DNA of 64,000 nt, taken from positions 19,865 through 83,864 of the forward strand of contig JAGFJA010000060.1 in the NCBI GenBank assembly GCA_024103005.1, written 5' to 3'. The notes under the pieces were generated by a model. That model was not told the origin of the DNA and did not search any database. It saw only the letters and a program-made list of their open reading frames with translations. A program made the position numbers and the translations under genes. This stretch comes from Saprospiraceae bacterium. GTDB lineage: Bacteria; Bacteroidota; Bacteroidia; Chitinophagales; Saprospiraceae. Shown here in pieces: positions 49,782-59,962 of this stretch; position 1 is the first letter of the stretch, and every line of letters starts with the position of its first letter.

Positions 49782-52700
49782 ATGAGAACAGAAAAACATT
49801 TTGTTATTGTTGACATGATCAAAAATGGATTCCTTCCATTTATTTTGATTACAATTTTTATTCCTAACTGTATTCCCGCTCAATCTACATTAAAAGGATA
49901 CAAGGAAGTCACGGGAAAAGAAGCTTCTCAAATAATTCCCGGATCCCAAAAACTTATTTATGCTAAAGGAAATGCTTTACCCGATGTAATTGAATTTGAT
50001 GAAAACACACAATTAAAACCTGAACAAATAACTACCTGGATAAAGAGCACATTGATAAAATCAGGCGAAAGCGATCTAACGATGTTAAAAAGCAAACTAT
50101 CCAAATCAGGTTTAGATCATCAAAAGTACCAACAAACTTATAAAGGTCTTCCTATTGAAGGAGCTACCTGTAATGTTCATAGCAAAAACAATAAAATTTT
50201 GTCTATTACCAGTAATCTTTTTAAAATTTCTCAGGAAAGACAATCTAATAAACCACAATTAGAATCCTCTCAAGCGCTGAACAAATCACTTAAAACTCTT
50301 GATTATTCGGAATATTATTGGCAGAACGAATATTGGGAAAATGAAATTAAAAAAAGGACGAACAACCCAATGGCGACCTACTATCCATCCGGACAACTGA
50401 TGTGGTATAACCAGCATGGCAGCTTAGTATTAGCCTATAAATTTGACATCCATGCCAGCAGCCCCGACAAATTTTTCAGAATTTTTACTGATGCGAATAC
50501 CGGAGAAATATTAAACCAACTTCCAATGGAATCAAATTGTGATGGCACCACTGTTAACACAATTTTTAATGGCACTCATACTATTTCCACATTAAATATT
50601 CTTCCGGGATTACTCTGGGATTTGCATGATGATTGTTTTAATGATGAAATAACAATTTTTGATTGGAACAGCTCTACCTGTACAGCTTCACCGGCATCTA
50701 TTTTAAGCAGTGACAATACCTGGACAACTGATAATCAAAGATTTGGCGGATCTGTCCTATACTACACTCGTCAAGCATCAAATTATTGGTTTGCTCAAGG
50801 TTTAAATGGATACGACGATGCAGATGGAGATATCAATGGATATATTAATGCTATTTTCGATGGCTCAAGTAGCCCTGGATGCCAGGCATATTCTGACAAC
50901 GCTTCTATGTCATTTGCTGGAGGCACATTGAAAGTAGGTTTAGGTAGCTCAGGAACACTAGCCAATTCATGGTCAACTCAAGATATTCTCGGACATGAAT
51001 ACACACACGCTGTAACCGGAAGCTCCGCAGGCTTGAACTATTCCTATGAATCAGGAGCATTGAATGAGTCCTTCAGTGACATCTTCGGAGAAGCTATTGA
51101 ACGATTTTCACTCGGATCAAATGATTGGTTGATGGGAGATGAAAGAACAGATGGAGCAATCCGCAGCATGGCAAATCCAAACCTTTACTACAATCCTGAT
51201 ACATATTTGGGCACCTATTGGTATTCCGGCTCTGCAGATAATGGCGGTGTCCATACCAACAGTGGTGTTCAGAATTTTTGGTTTTACTTGCTTTCACAAG
51301 GAGGGAGCGGTACTAATGACAATGGGGATAGCTATTCGGTATCCGGTCTTGGCATTAGCACAGCTTCTATTATAGCTAGGGAGAATCTTCTATCATATCT
51401 TGATTCTGACGATGGCTATGCTGAAGCCAGGTCCAAATCAATCCAGGCAGCAATTGATATTTATGGTCTCTGCTCAAATCAGGTTAAGCAAGTGACAAAT
51501 GCCTGGTATGCAGTAGGTGTCGGGAATGCATATCCTCAAGCAACCGTGACAGCAACTCAAACTGAGGTATGTGCAGGTAATACTATAAATCTTCAGTCCT
51601 CTGGTGGTGTATCATATTCATGGAGTGGACCCAATGGATTTACAAGTAATGCTCAAAACCCATCAATCAACAATGCTATAGCTGCCAATCAAGGAACTTA
51701 TACTGTTACAGCAACATTTTCCAATGGTTGTACAGGCACGGCAAGTGTATATGTAACTGTTAATCCGCTCCCAAATGCTACCATAGGTGCCACACCTAAT
51801 CCAATATGCAGTGGCAATACGCTTCAATTATCCAGTGGGGGTGGCAGCACTTATGCATGGTCAGGACCTGGCGGATTTTCCAGCAACTTACAAAACCCAA
51901 CCAGAGCTAACATCCAGGTAAGCCAGAGCGGTATCTATACCGTCACCGTTACTTCTGCACAGGGATGCACTGCTATAAAAACAGTAAATGTCTCTGTTAA
52001 TCTATCCCCAACCGCTACCATCGGTGCTACACCTAACCCAATATGCAGTGGCAATACGCTACAATTATCCAGTGGGGGTGGCAGCACTTATGCATGGTCA
52101 GGACCTGGCGGATTTTCCAGCAACTTACAAAACCCAACCAGAACTAACATCCAGGTAAGCCAGGGTGGTACATATACTGTTACTGTTACTTCTGCACAGG
52201 GATGCCCAGACACAAAAACAGTAAATGTCACCGTCAATCAAACCCCAACTCCGACCATTGGTGCTACACCTAACCCGGTATGTGTTAATGATATTCTTTA
52301 TTTAACATCCTCCGGGGGTGCAACCTATCTTTGGTCCGGACCAAATGGTTTTTCTACTATAATTCAAAATCCCGGACGTAAAATCACCTCCACAAGCGAC
52401 GCCGGCATCTACACGGTCACAGTCACCAGCGCAGAAGGTTGTCCCGCTACTGCCAGCATTAATGTAGGAGTCAATCCACTTCCTAACGGCACTATCTCAG
52501 TCAGCACGCAGACACCTTGTGTTGGAAGCAATGTTCAATTCTTTGCATCAGGAGGCGTTTCATACCAATGGTCAGGCCCTCTGGGCTTCTCATCAACTCA
52601 ACAAAATCCTATACTCGCCATTACCAAGTATAATCAAAGAGGTGCCTATAGTGTAATCATTACCAATATTTATGGTTGCTCCATTCGGTTGAGTATAAAA

Positions 52701-53702
52701 ATCGATGTTTACTTCCCTCCGATAGCTACTGCCTCACACGACATCGCTACAGCTTGTACCGGCTCGACATTGAAACTGTTTTCAACCGGCGCAGGCTCAG
52801 CTTCCTGGACAGGACCAAACGGCTTTACTTCCAATATTAAAAATCCCACAATATCAAATGTTAATTCCGCCAATTCCGGAACTTATACCGTTACAATTAC
52901 AAGTCCCAATGGGTGCACAGCCTCAGCAAGTACAAATGTCCTTATAGTTAATCCACCTACCGTAAATGCTTCTGCTTCAGACTATGACGTTTGCGAAGGC
53001 AGCAATGTTCAACTCAACTCAAGCGGTGGATCAACTTACCAATGGTCAGGCCCTGCAGGCTACAGTTCCAACTTGCAAAACCCACTCATTCTCAACATTC
53101 CGCTTTATATGTCCGGAAACTACACAGTTACTGCAGGTGGACCAACAGGATGTAAATCCTCCCTCTCCTTCCCGATACACGTCTATCCGCAGATCGTCGG
53201 CTCTGCTTCAGCCAATCCTAATCCTTATACCTTAGGTCAATCCATTCAGCTGAGCGCAACAGGAGGCTCTTCTTACTTATGGAGCGGGCCAAATGGCTTC
53301 CATAGTACTGATCAAAATCCGGTGATTTATAATGCAGGTTACGGAGCAGCAGGTATGTATGTCGTATTGGTACAAAATGAAGGCGGATGCGAATACGCAT
53401 ACTTCGTCGATCTGCAAATCGAAAACAGCAGCTTTGGAGACCACTCAGGAACTGAATCAAAAGTTGAAAAACCTACCCTGTATCCCAACCCAACCAGTGA
53501 CTTCATAACCATCTCAGAAAAGAATGTCACCGAATTTGAATACATGATCATCGACCATACAGGCCTGATAGTTACTAGAGGAAATGCTTCTTCCGGAAAT
53601 CAGATCAACGTAAGTTCGCTCGTCAGTGGTCAATATACCATCATTTATTCTTCTTCAGGTTCAGACAAGAGACATGTTTTGTCATTCATTAAAGTTGAAT
53701 AA
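49782..53702 (+). CDS. M4-family (thermolysin-like) metalloprotease with Ig-like repeats and T9SS type A sorting domain
   Basis: Secreted zinc endopeptidase of 1306 residues. After a signal peptide (about 1-35) comes an FTP/PepSY propeptide region (about 60-255). The M4 domain follows with 'HEYTH' (His405, Glu406, His409), the third ligand Glu429 in 'GALNESFSD' and the transition-state His491 in 'GGVHTNSG'. Eight Ig/PKD-like repeats of ~79 residues occupy about 585-1218 ('SGGxTYxWSGPxGFSSNxQNP'). The C-terminus is a type A T9SS domain starting 'LYPNPTSDF' (about 1233-1306). The protein is probably exported by Sec, passed through T9SS and attached or released at the surface. It is bounded by terminators and transcribed alone. 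Confidence 0.95.
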   Translation: MRTEKHFVIVDMIKNGFLPFILITIFIPNCIPAQSTLKGYKEVTGKEASQIIPGSQKLIYAKGNALPDVIEFDENTQLKPEQITTWIKSTLIKSGESDLTMLKSKLSKSGLDHQKYQQTYKGLPIEGATCNVHSKNNKILSITSNLFKISQERQSNKPQLESSQALNKSLKTLDYSEYYWQNEYWENEIKKRTNNPMATYYPSGQLMWYNQHGSLVLAYKFDIHASSPDKFFRIFTDANTGEILNQLPMESNCDGTTVNTIFNGTHTISTLNILPGLLWDLHDDCFNDEITIFDWNSSTCTASPASILSSDNTWTTDNQRFGGSVLYYTRQASNYWFAQGLNGYDDADGDINGYINAIFDGSSSPGCQAYSDNASMSFAGGTLKVGLGSSGTLANSWSTQDILGHEYTHAVTGSSAGLNYSYESGALNESFSDIFGEAIERFSLGSNDWLMGDERTDGAIRSMANPNLYYNPDTYLGTYWYSGSADNGGVHTNSGVQNFWFYLLSQGGSGTNDNGDSYSVSGLGISTASIIARENLLSYLDSDDGYAEARSKSIQAAIDIYGLCSNQVKQVTNAWYAVGVGNAYPQATVTATQTEVCAGNTINLQSSGGVSYSWSGPNGFTSNAQNPSINNAIAANQGTYTVTATFSNGCTGTASVYVTVNPLPNATIGATPNPICSGNTLQLSSGGGSTYAWSGPGGFSSNLQNPTRANIQVSQSGIYTVTVTSAQGCTAIKTVNVSVNLSPTATIGATPNPICSGNTLQLSSGGGSTYAWSGPGGFSSNLQNPTRTNIQVSQGGTYTVTVTSAQGCPDTKTVNVTVNQTPTPTIGATPNPVCVNDILYLTSSGGATYLWSGPNGFSTIIQNPGRKITSTSDAGIYTVTVTSAEGCPATASINVGVNPLPNGTISVSTQTPCVGSNVQFFASGGVSYQWSGPLGFSSTQQNPILAITKYNQRGAYSVIITNIYGCSIRLSIKIDVYFPPIATASHDIATACTGSTLKLFSTGAGSASWTGPNGFTSNIKNPTISNVNSANSGTYTVTITSPNGCTASASTNVLIVNPPTVNASASDYDVCEGSNVQLNSSGGSTYQWSGPAGYSSNLQNPLILNIPLYMSGNYTVTAGGPTGCKSSLSFPIHVYPQIVGSASANPNPYTLGQSIQLSATGGSSYLWSGPNGFHSTDQNPVIYNAGYGAAGMYVVLVQNEGGCEYAYFVDLQIENSSFGDHSGTESKVEKPTLYPNPTSDFITISEKNVTEFEYMIIDHTGLIVTRGNASSGNQINVSSLVSGQYTIIYSSSGSDKRHVLSFIKVE
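51533..53435 (+). repeat. Eight in-frame ~237-bp repeats in the M4 protease gene
   Basis: Each unit encodes about 79 residues with a conserved Cys near the start, 'WSGPxGF', 'NP' and 'G(T/I)YTVTxTSxxGC'. Units two and three are almost identical in DNA: two differences over about 125 bp from 51801 and 52038. The last units are diverged. Confidence 0.9.
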
Positions 53703-53761
53703 AACCAACTTATCTCGACAAAAACCAATCGAGAATTTCTGAACTTTAAAACTTAATCCGT

Positions 53762-53789
53762 ACCCGGTGTCGATCACACCGGGTTTTTT
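53762..53789 (+). terminator. Rho-independent terminator after the M4 protease gene
   Basis: ACCCGGTGT pairs with ACACCGGGT (9 bp, 5-nt loop) and is followed by TTTTTT. Confidence 0.92.
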
Positions 53790-53795
53790 ATGCAG

Positions 53796-54929
53796 TTAAT
53801 AGAATAATTCTGCTGTCCAGTGGTCAGCCATCAACATACCTTTAAATGTAAGTTTGTAATTTTCATCTGATTTCTGAACAATACCCTTGCGAATTAATTC
53901 TTGTACTTTTTCTCTGAAATGAGCTGAATATTTTGCTCCGATGGTTTCAATATCAGAAAGGTTTACTCCCCATTTGGTACGCAATCTGGTCAATATCAAT
54001 TCATCATATGTAATCTGAGATGTTATAATTTCTGACTCGGAAGGATCTTCACCAGATTCAATCTTCCTGATATACTGTTGGTTATTGGCGATATTCCAGC
54101 GTCTTTTACCTGAATAGTAAGAATGTGCTGCCGGACCAATACCGATATACGGTACACCCAGCCAATAGTTGCTGTTGTGGATGGCATGCATACCCGGTTT
54201 GGAATAGTTTGAAATCTCATAATGTTCATATCCGTAATCCTCAAGAATTTCATGCGTCATCGTAAATTGTCGTAAGGCAGCATCCTCATCGGGCAATTTA
54301 TCCAGTCCTTTTTTTATCCCTTTACTGAGTGGAGTCTTTTCTTCGACGGTCAGGCTGTAAGCTGAAATATGCGGCACTTGCCATTTATTAACCTTGTTCA
54401 GATTATAGATGTATTTCTCATCTGTCAAGAGTGGATATCCGAAAATTAAATCTATGGAAAGGGCATCAAAACCAATATCCTGAGCCAGGGGAACACAGTA
54501 CATTGCCTGATGACTGTCATGGGCTCTATTCATCCACTTCAGATCTTCCTCATGAAAAGATTGAATACCGATACTAAGTCTTTGTATTCCCAGCGCCTTC
54601 AATCCCTTCAAATAATCTCGCGTTAAATCATCCGGATTGGCTTCCAGTGTTACCTCTTCTACTCCATCGACGTTAAATTGTTGACAGATCTTATCCAGAA
54701 TCAATGCTAATTCGTCTAAAGTCAGCAGCGAAGGACTGCCACCTCCAAAGTAAATTGTTTTCAGTTCCGGATTTGAAAATTTTTTTGCTGTTATCTCGAT
54801 TTCTTTTATCAAAGCCTTGACAAGCTTTTCCTTATATACCAAGGAAGTTGCAAAGTGGAAATTACAATAGTGACAAGCCTGCTTACAAAAAGGTATGTGG
54901 AGATATAAGCCGCCCGAGAAAGAAATCAT
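53796..54929 (-). CDS. hemW: Radical SAM family heme chaperone HemW
   Basis: HemN-like radical SAM protein now regarded as a heme chaperone rather than a coproporphyrinogen oxidase. The N-terminal 'YLHIPFCKQACHYCNFHF' carries Cys15, Cys19 and Cys22 for the 4Fe-4S cluster. 'TIYFGGGSPSLL' and 'ANPDDLT' follow, and a C-terminal HemN_C domain ('DELILTRLRTKWGVNL') ends the protein. The 377 residues match HemW. It overlaps the DUF3109 gene by 4 bp (ATGA), so they form one operon. Confidence 0.95.
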   Translation of the reverse strand: MISFSGGLYLHIPFCKQACHYCNFHFATSLVYKEKLVKALIKEIEITAKKFSNPELKTIYFGGGSPSLLTLDELALILDKICQQFNVDGVEEVTLEANPDDLTRDYLKGLKALGIQRLSIGIQSFHEEDLKWMNRAHDSHQAMYCVPLAQDIGFDALSIDLIFGYPLLTDEKYIYNLNKVNKWQVPHISAYSLTVEEKTPLSKGIKKGLDKLPDEDAALRQFTMTHEILEDYGYEHYEISNYSKPGMHAIHNSNYWLGVPYIGIGPAAHSYYSGKRRWNIANNQQYIRKIESGEDPSESEIITSQITYDELILTRLRTKWGVNLSDIETIGAKYSAHFREKVQELIRKGIVQKSDENYKLTFKGMLMADHWTAELFY

Positions 54930-55528
54930 GACGTCTCCTCCCCTGACTCTTCAGCGTTTACCACACCTGCAAGATAATCCAACTGATTAAAGAATTCTTG
55001 GCCATACCTTCGAATCAACCCCTCTTTTACAAACTGATACAATTTAATCTTTGGCCTTCCAGGCACATTACATGAGTTTCTGCAAATCGACCACTTGTCA
55101 TAATTTAAGGCATAATCCTCACCATCGCTATTAAACACAACTCTTATGGGGTAAAGATGGCAACTTTCCGGTTTGGGCCAATCCACTACACCATCCTTCC
55201 ATGCCTGCTCAATACCGCAGGATGCTACACCCAGCTCATTTCTCGTCATAAATACACATGCGCCGTCAGGCATAAGAGAGGTGCCGTAGCCATCCATGCC
55301 ATCAAAGAAGGTGTATGCACCCTTTTCTGCTATTCTCTCATTTGATTCAGGCGAAAGGTAAGATGCTACCTGATCTTTTATTCTATCTAAAACAGGAAGT
55401 TCCTTCAAATCCAATGGCGCCCCAAAATCACCTTCCCAACAACAAGCACCCTTGCATGCACTCAAATCACATGCAAAATGTTCCTGAACTATTTCGTCAC
55501 TAACCAATAAGTCATCTACCATTAACAT
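54926..55528 (-). CDS. DUF3109 family cysteine-rich protein
   Basis: A 200-residue cytosolic protein of a family common in Bacteroidota and related to zinc/iron-chelating (YkgJ-like) proteins. Cysteine clusters are 'CDLSACKGACCW' near the N-terminus, 'MPDGACVF', 'ASCGIEQAW', 'ESCHLYPIRV' and 'SICRNSC', suggesting a bound metal or Fe-S cluster. The function is unknown. ATGs at 55528 and 55522 are both possible starts. It is cotranscribed with hemW from a promoter box at 55543-55550. Confidence 0.9.
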   Translation of the reverse strand: MLMVDDLLVSDEIVQEHFACDLSACKGACCWEGDFGAPLDLKELPVLDRIKDQVASYLSPESNERIAEKGAYTFFDGMDGYGTSLMPDGACVFMTRNELGVASCGIEQAWKDGVVDWPKPESCHLYPIRVVFNSDGEDYALNYDKWSICRNSCNVPGRPKIKLYQFVKEGLIRRYGQEFFNQLDYLAGVVNAEESGEETS

Positions 55529-55542
55529 ATCCGTCGTTTTTA

Positions 55543-55550
55543 CAAAGGTA
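55543..55550 (-). promoter_or_regulatory. Bacteroidota -7 box for DUF3109-hemW
   Basis: TACCTTTG on the minus strand matches TAnnTTTG exactly and would give a leader of roughly 10 nt to the first ATG of the DUF3109 gene. Confidence 0.55.
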
Positions 55551-55570
55551 AATTTTATTTAATCGATAAT

Positions 55571-56266
55571 TTATTTATCTTCTATAGAGGTAAGCGTAAA
55601 CACCGGATGCCGGTCACCCATCTGCCTGACAAACCTTACCAGGCCTATACCCTTGCCATAGAATTCATCTCCTATCATATCCAGCCCTAAGATGCCCTCC
55701 TGATTGACTTCCAGTCGCTCCCTTATTTTAAAATGGATACATTCAATATTTTTATCCATAATTTTTAATACCGTATCGCCACGAAAAATTCTGTTACGTA
55801 TCAATTGGTACTTTGTTCCCGGATTGGCAGGATCTGTCCAATTCATATCAAAAAGAAAGACTCCGTTTTTATCTGCCTTAAATGGAAAAATATCATCGTA
55901 TTTTATCTCACATGGTCTTGGATACTTCTGATCCAAAAACATGGCATAGCGATTCATAACCATCCCACCCGTAGTAGCCTCTTCCTGCCATTCATGAGTC
56001 AGGACACCATCACTTCTGAATATTTTACCATTGAGATACCATTTACCTTTAATTTTTTGAGAAACAAAGTGAAATACCTGATTGTCCAGTGAGTCCAAAG
56101 GTCCACATTGATAAATATAGGTTTGCCCTCCGGTCATTTCTTCATAAGGAAAATAATATTTTTTCAGGGGCGTTTGATTTGAAGAAAGATTAGTACAGGC
56201 AACTGAAAACAATGCCAAACCGACAAAAGTACAGACAAAGTTCAGAAAGCGGATTAAAAGCGCCAT
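55571..56266 (-). CDS. Hypothetical lipoprotein
   Basis: A 231-residue protein I cannot assign to a family. The N-terminus has a hydrophobic signal segment ending 'LFSVACTNLSSN', a plausible lipobox with Cys24. The mature part is mostly beta with 'KYYFPYEEMTGGQTYIY', 'WYLNGKIFRSDGVLTHEW' and 'GDTVLKIMDKNIECIHFKIR'. The strand pattern is like a periplasmic or surface beta-sandwich. It is followed by the DUF3109-hemW pair on the same strand, but that pair has its own promoter box; it is divergent from secA. Confidence 0.7.
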   Translation of the reverse strand: MALLIRFLNFVCTFVGLALFSVACTNLSSNQTPLKKYYFPYEEMTGGQTYIYQCGPLDSLDNQVFHFVSQKIKGKWYLNGKIFRSDGVLTHEWQEEATTGGMVMNRYAMFLDQKYPRPCEIKYDDIFPFKADKNGVFLFDMNWTDPANPGTKYQLIRNRIFRGDTVLKIMDKNIECIHFKIRERLEVNQEGILGLDMIGDEFYGKGIGLVRFVRQMGDRHPVFTLTSIEDK

Positions 56267-56576
56267 TTTGTCACATTTTCAACAATTATAAATCAATGGA
56301 GTGAAATTTGTCTTATAAAATAGAATGGTTTAAATAAAGATTTGATCCTTGTGTACATATTATATCGATTTATTTTTTGAAAAAGCATATAGAAGGTTTG
56401 GGATAGGCAAATGTCCTTAAAATATGCAAATTTTCATGTTAATCTTTCGATAAATTGTATGAATAAAAAATTCAATTTAAGTTAAAACCATAACTTTGCG
56501 CACTTAAATTTAGAGGAGAAAGGAACTCACTAGGTTTATGCGAATATAGTCAATTCAATGGCATAAAAAATTTATA
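56267..56576. other. secA upstream region
   Basis: A 310-bp AT-rich gap between the divergent lipoprotein gene and secA. It holds the secA promoter box and a ~75-nt leader that includes AGAGGAGAAAGGAAC and two very short ORFs (three and two codons). No SecM-like arrest peptide gene is visible. Confidence 0.5.
56491..56498 (+). promoter_or_regulatory. Bacteroidota -7 box for secA
   Basis: TAACTTTG matches TAnnTTTG exactly and is followed by GCGC. It would give a ~74-nt leader for secA. No clear -33 TTTG is visible. Confidence 0.55.
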
Positions 56577-59500
56577 ATGTTCGATTTTATCAAAAAAATG
56601 TTCGGTACAAAGACCGACAGAGAAGTAAAGGCATATATGCCGATTGTCAATGAAATCAATCAATACTACGAATCATACCATTCATTATCCAACGATGAAT
56701 TGAGAAATAAAACGCTTGAATTCCGTCAAAGGATCAAAGATCACTTGAGCGGAATCGATACGGATATCAGTACCCTGACCGATCAAGCCAAGTCAACAGC
56801 CAACATCCGTGAAAAGGAGTCCTTATTTGACCAGATAGATAAGCTTAAAAAAGACAGAGACAAGCACCTGGAAGATATATTACGCCAAATCCTACCGGAA
56901 GCTTTCGCTGTCGTAAAGGAAACAGCCAACAGGCTAACGCACAATGATGAATTAGAAGTCACTGCTACCCAATACGATATGGACCTGGCAGCCACTGCTC
57001 CATATGTACGTATAGAAGAAGGTAAGGCGTTTTGGAAAAATACCTGGTCAGCAGGTGGCAATGAGATCAGGTGGAACATGATACACTATGATGTCCAGCT
57101 CATCGGTGGTATGGTTTTACATGACGGCAAGATATCAGAAATGGCGACAGGTGAGGGTAAAACATTGGTCGCCTCCTTACCTGCATACCTCAATGGCTTG
57201 TCTGGCCAAGGCGTCCACATTGTGACAGTCAACGATTACCTGGCTAAAAGGGACTGCCAGTGGAACGGTCCTCTCTTCCAGTTTCTCCAACTTACCGTTG
57301 ACTGTATTGACAATTACAGACCCAACTCACCGGAAAGACGAGCAGCATACCAATGCGACATAACATACGGAACCAACAATGAATTTGGTTTTGACTACCT
57401 GAGAGACAACATGGTTACCAGCCCGGAAGAACTGGTCCAGGGCAAGCACCACTATGCCATGGTTGACGAGGTGGATTCCGTACTCATAGATGATGCCCGT
57501 ACTCCACTCATCATTTCAGGACCTATTCCTCAGGGATCTGACGAACAGGAATATATAGACCTGAAACCGAGAGTTGAAAAGATGGTCGAAGCGCAGCGTA
57601 AATTGGTTACAAATTTCATCGTTGAAGCAAAAAAATTAATCGGTGAGAATATAACAGGAACAGGTGAAGGAGAGGGAGGCCTTGCATTGTTTAGAGCATA
57701 TAGAGCCCTCCCTAAAACCAGAGCCTTGATCAAATATTTGAGTGAAGAAGGCAATAAAGTAATCCTGCAAAAAACAGAAAACTTCTATATGCAGGAACAG
57801 TCAAAAAATATGCACATCGCTGATGAGCCTCTATTATTCACGATAGACGAAAAAAACAGAGACGTCGAATTAACTGAAAAAGGTGCGGAATATCTTGCTC
57901 AGGGAATGGAAGATAAAGATTTCTTTGTCCTACCGGATATAGGTACAGAAATCCACACCATGGAACAAAATGAAGAACTTTCCGCCCAACAGAAAGCTGA
58001 AGCAAAGGAAAAATTAATTCAGGATTATACAGCAAAGTCCAAGAGGCTCCACTCTATCAACCAATTATTGAAAGCTTATGCTTTGTTTGAAAAAGACGTG
58101 GACTACATCATCGTCAACGGAGAAGTAAAAATCGTAGATGAGCAGACCGGGCGTATCATGGAAGGAAGACGTTATTCTGACGGACTGCATCAGGCACTCG
58201 AAGCTAAGGAAAATGTAAAAGTAGGCGAACAAACACAGACCTACGCTACCGTGACTCTACAGAACTACTTCAGGATGTACCACAAACTCGCCGGTATGAC
58301 AGGTACAGCCGAAACTGAAGCTGGTGAATTCTGGCAAATTTATAAATTAGATGTATCCGTCATCCCAACCAATAAACCAGTCATTAGAAAAGACATGGAG
58401 GACTATGTCTTCAAGACTGCCCGTGAAAAATACAATGCCGTCATCGAAGAAATCACCCAGCTGACTCAGGCAGGACGACCTGTTCTGGTAGGTACAACCT
58501 CTGTTGAGATCTCTGAAATGTTGAGTAAGATGCTACGGCTAAGAGGTATCAGTCACAACGTCCTCAACGCCAAACAACACGCTAAGGAAGCTGATGTAGT
58601 TGCCGAAGCCGGTCATGCAGGTAGAGTAACCATCGCGACCAATATGGCAGGACGTGGTACGGATATAAAAATAAGTGAAGAAGTTAAAAAAGCCGGCGGA
58701 CTTGCTATCATCGGTACTGAAAGACACGAATCCCGTCGGGTTGACCGACAGTTGAGAGGTCGTTCCGGTCGTCAGGGCGATCCGGGTTCATCCCAATTCT
58801 TCGTATCTTTGGAAGATGACCTGATGCGTTTGTTCCAGTCTGAGCGAATCGCCAAAGCGATGGACAGAATGGGTCACAAGGAAGGGGACGTCATCCAACA
58901 CAGCATGATTACCAAATCCATTGAAAGAGCACAGAAAAGGGTTGAAGAAAATAACTTCGGTATCCGTAAACGATTACTGGAATATGATGATGTCATGAAC
59001 ATCCAGCGTGAGGCTATCTACAAGAAGAGAAACAATGCACTTTTCGGCGATCGATTGTCCGTGGATTTAAGTGCAATGTTTAGCGCCGCAACCGAAGCCA
59101 TCGTACTTGAAGGTCGCGCCATGAGAAATTTCGAAGAATTCAGAACAACTTCCATAGCACAATTCGGTTTTGATCCGGAAGCTATTGAAGATGGGTTCCT
59201 GACTGTATCAGATGATGAAGCCATTGAAAATTATCAGAAAGCCTTCATGGAATATTACAATAGTAAGAATCAAAAAATAACCGATGTCATCCTTCCTATC
59301 ATCAAGGATGTCAAAGAACGACAGGGAGACCGATTTAAGCGTATAGCCCTGCCCTTCACGGATGGAAGTACACATCCCCTTCCCGTGTCAGCAGATATGA
59401 ATGACGCGATAGAGACCTCGGGCAGATCCATAGCCAGAGATATCGAAAAAACTATCACACTCGCTATCATAGATGATAAATGGAAAGAACATCTGCGAAA

Positions 59501-59897
59501 TATGGATGACCTGAAAGACGCCGTACAAACTGCATCCTTCGAGCAGAAAGACCCACTCGTCATCTATAAAATGGAAGCATATTCACTCTTTGAAGACCTC
59601 GTCAGAAAAATCAATCACGAAGTGACTGCCTACCTCGCTAAAGGTAATATGGCTATAGCTATGGAAGCAGAACAAGTAAGAGAAGCAAAGTTGCAGAAAA
59701 CAGATTTCTCTAAAGCAAGAGTGCATAAAGATAATTCCGATGGATACGATGACGATCCGACACGTACCGGCCCGCCTACATCTACGGTAGAAAAACCGGT
59801 TACCTATGTAAGGACGGAGAAAAAAATAGGCAGGAATGATCCATGCCCATGTGGCAGCGGCAAAAAATATAAAGCCTGCCATGGCGCACACGAGTAA
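56577..59897 (+). CDS. secA: Preprotein translocase ATPase SecA
   Basis: Motor of Sec-dependent export; it binds preproteins and SecYEG and is needed for all exported proteins here, including T9SS clients. Walker A is 'GEGKT' (192-196), and the DEAD-type Walker B is 'DEVDS' (297-301). 'GTDIKIS', '[15 protein letters not shown]' and the IRA/helical scaffold regions follow. The C-terminal zinc-binding SEC-C motif uses Cys1090, Cys1092, Cys1101 and His1102. At 1106 residues it is ~200 longer than E. coli SecA because of an insertion in nucleotide-binding domain 1 (about 335-500), a known Bacteroidota feature. It has its own promoter and terminator. Confidence 0.98.
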   Translation: MFDFIKKMFGTKTDREVKAYMPIVNEINQYYESYHSLSNDELRNKTLEFRQRIKDHLSGIDTDISTLTDQAKSTANIREKESLFDQIDKLKKDRDKHLEDILRQILPEAFAVVKETANRLTHNDELEVTATQYDMDLAATAPYVRIEEGKAFWKNTWSAGGNEIRWNMIHYDVQLIGGMVLHDGKISEMATGEGKTLVASLPAYLNGLSGQGVHIVTVNDYLAKRDCQWNGPLFQFLQLTVDCIDNYRPNSPERRAAYQCDITYGTNNEFGFDYLRDNMVTSPEELVQGKHHYAMVDEVDSVLIDDARTPLIISGPIPQGSDEQEYIDLKPRVEKMVEAQRKLVTNFIVEAKKLIGENITGTGEGEGGLALFRAYRALPKTRALIKYLSEEGNKVILQKTENFYMQEQSKNMHIADEPLLFTIDEKNRDVELTEKGAEYLAQGMEDKDFFVLPDIGTEIHTMEQNEELSAQQKAEAKEKLIQDYTAKSKRLHSINQLLKAYALFEKDVDYIIVNGEVKIVDEQTGRIMEGRRYSDGLHQALEAKENVKVGEQTQTYATVTLQNYFRMYHKLAGMTGTAETEAGEFWQIYKLDVSVIPTNKPVIRKDMEDYVFKTAREKYNAVIEEITQLTQAGRPVLVGTTSVEISEMLSKMLRLRGISHNVLNAKQHAKEADVVAEAGHAGRVTIATNMAGRGTDIKISEEVKKAGGLAIIGTERHESRRVDRQLRGRSGRQGDPGSSQFFVSLEDDLMRLFQSERIAKAMDRMGHKEGDVIQHSMITKSIERAQKRVEENNFGIRKRLLEYDDVMNIQREAIYKKRNNALFGDRLSVDLSAMFSAATEAIVLEGRAMRNFEEFRTTSIAQFGFDPEAIEDGFLTVSDDEAIENYQKAFMEYYNSKNQKITDVILPIIKDVKERQGDRFKRIALPFTDGSTHPLPVSADMNDAIETSGRSIARDIEKTITLAIIDDKWKEHLRNMDDLKDAVQTASFEQKDPLVIYKMEAYSLFEDLVRKINHEVTAYLAKGNMAIAMEAEQVREAKLQKTDFSKARVHKDNSDGYDDDPTRTGPPTSTVEKPVTYVRTEKKIGRNDPCPCGSGKKYKACHGAHE

Positions 59898-59918
59898 ATC
59901 AAAAAAATGTAGTATAAT

Positions 59919-59959
59919 TGCAACATCTCTATCGGTCGTCCGTAGAGATGTTGCATTTT
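59919..59959 (+). terminator. Rho-independent terminator of secA
   Basis: A perfect 13-bp stem (TGCAACATCTCTA / TAGAGATGTTGCA) with an 11-nt loop, followed by TTTTA, 21 bp after the secA stop. The next reading frame is open through it, but the hairpin argues that coding begins after it. Confidence 0.9.
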
Positions 59960-59962
59960 AAC

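Noticed and set aside
56499..56576. SecM-like regulatory peptide before secA
   Set aside because: Only three-codon and two-codon frames exist in the leader, too short for an arrest peptide.
59918..59962. Longer TonB-C-like protein starting at a TTG
   Set aside because: These codons are part of the secA terminator hairpin and precede a clear signal peptide that starts well at 59963.
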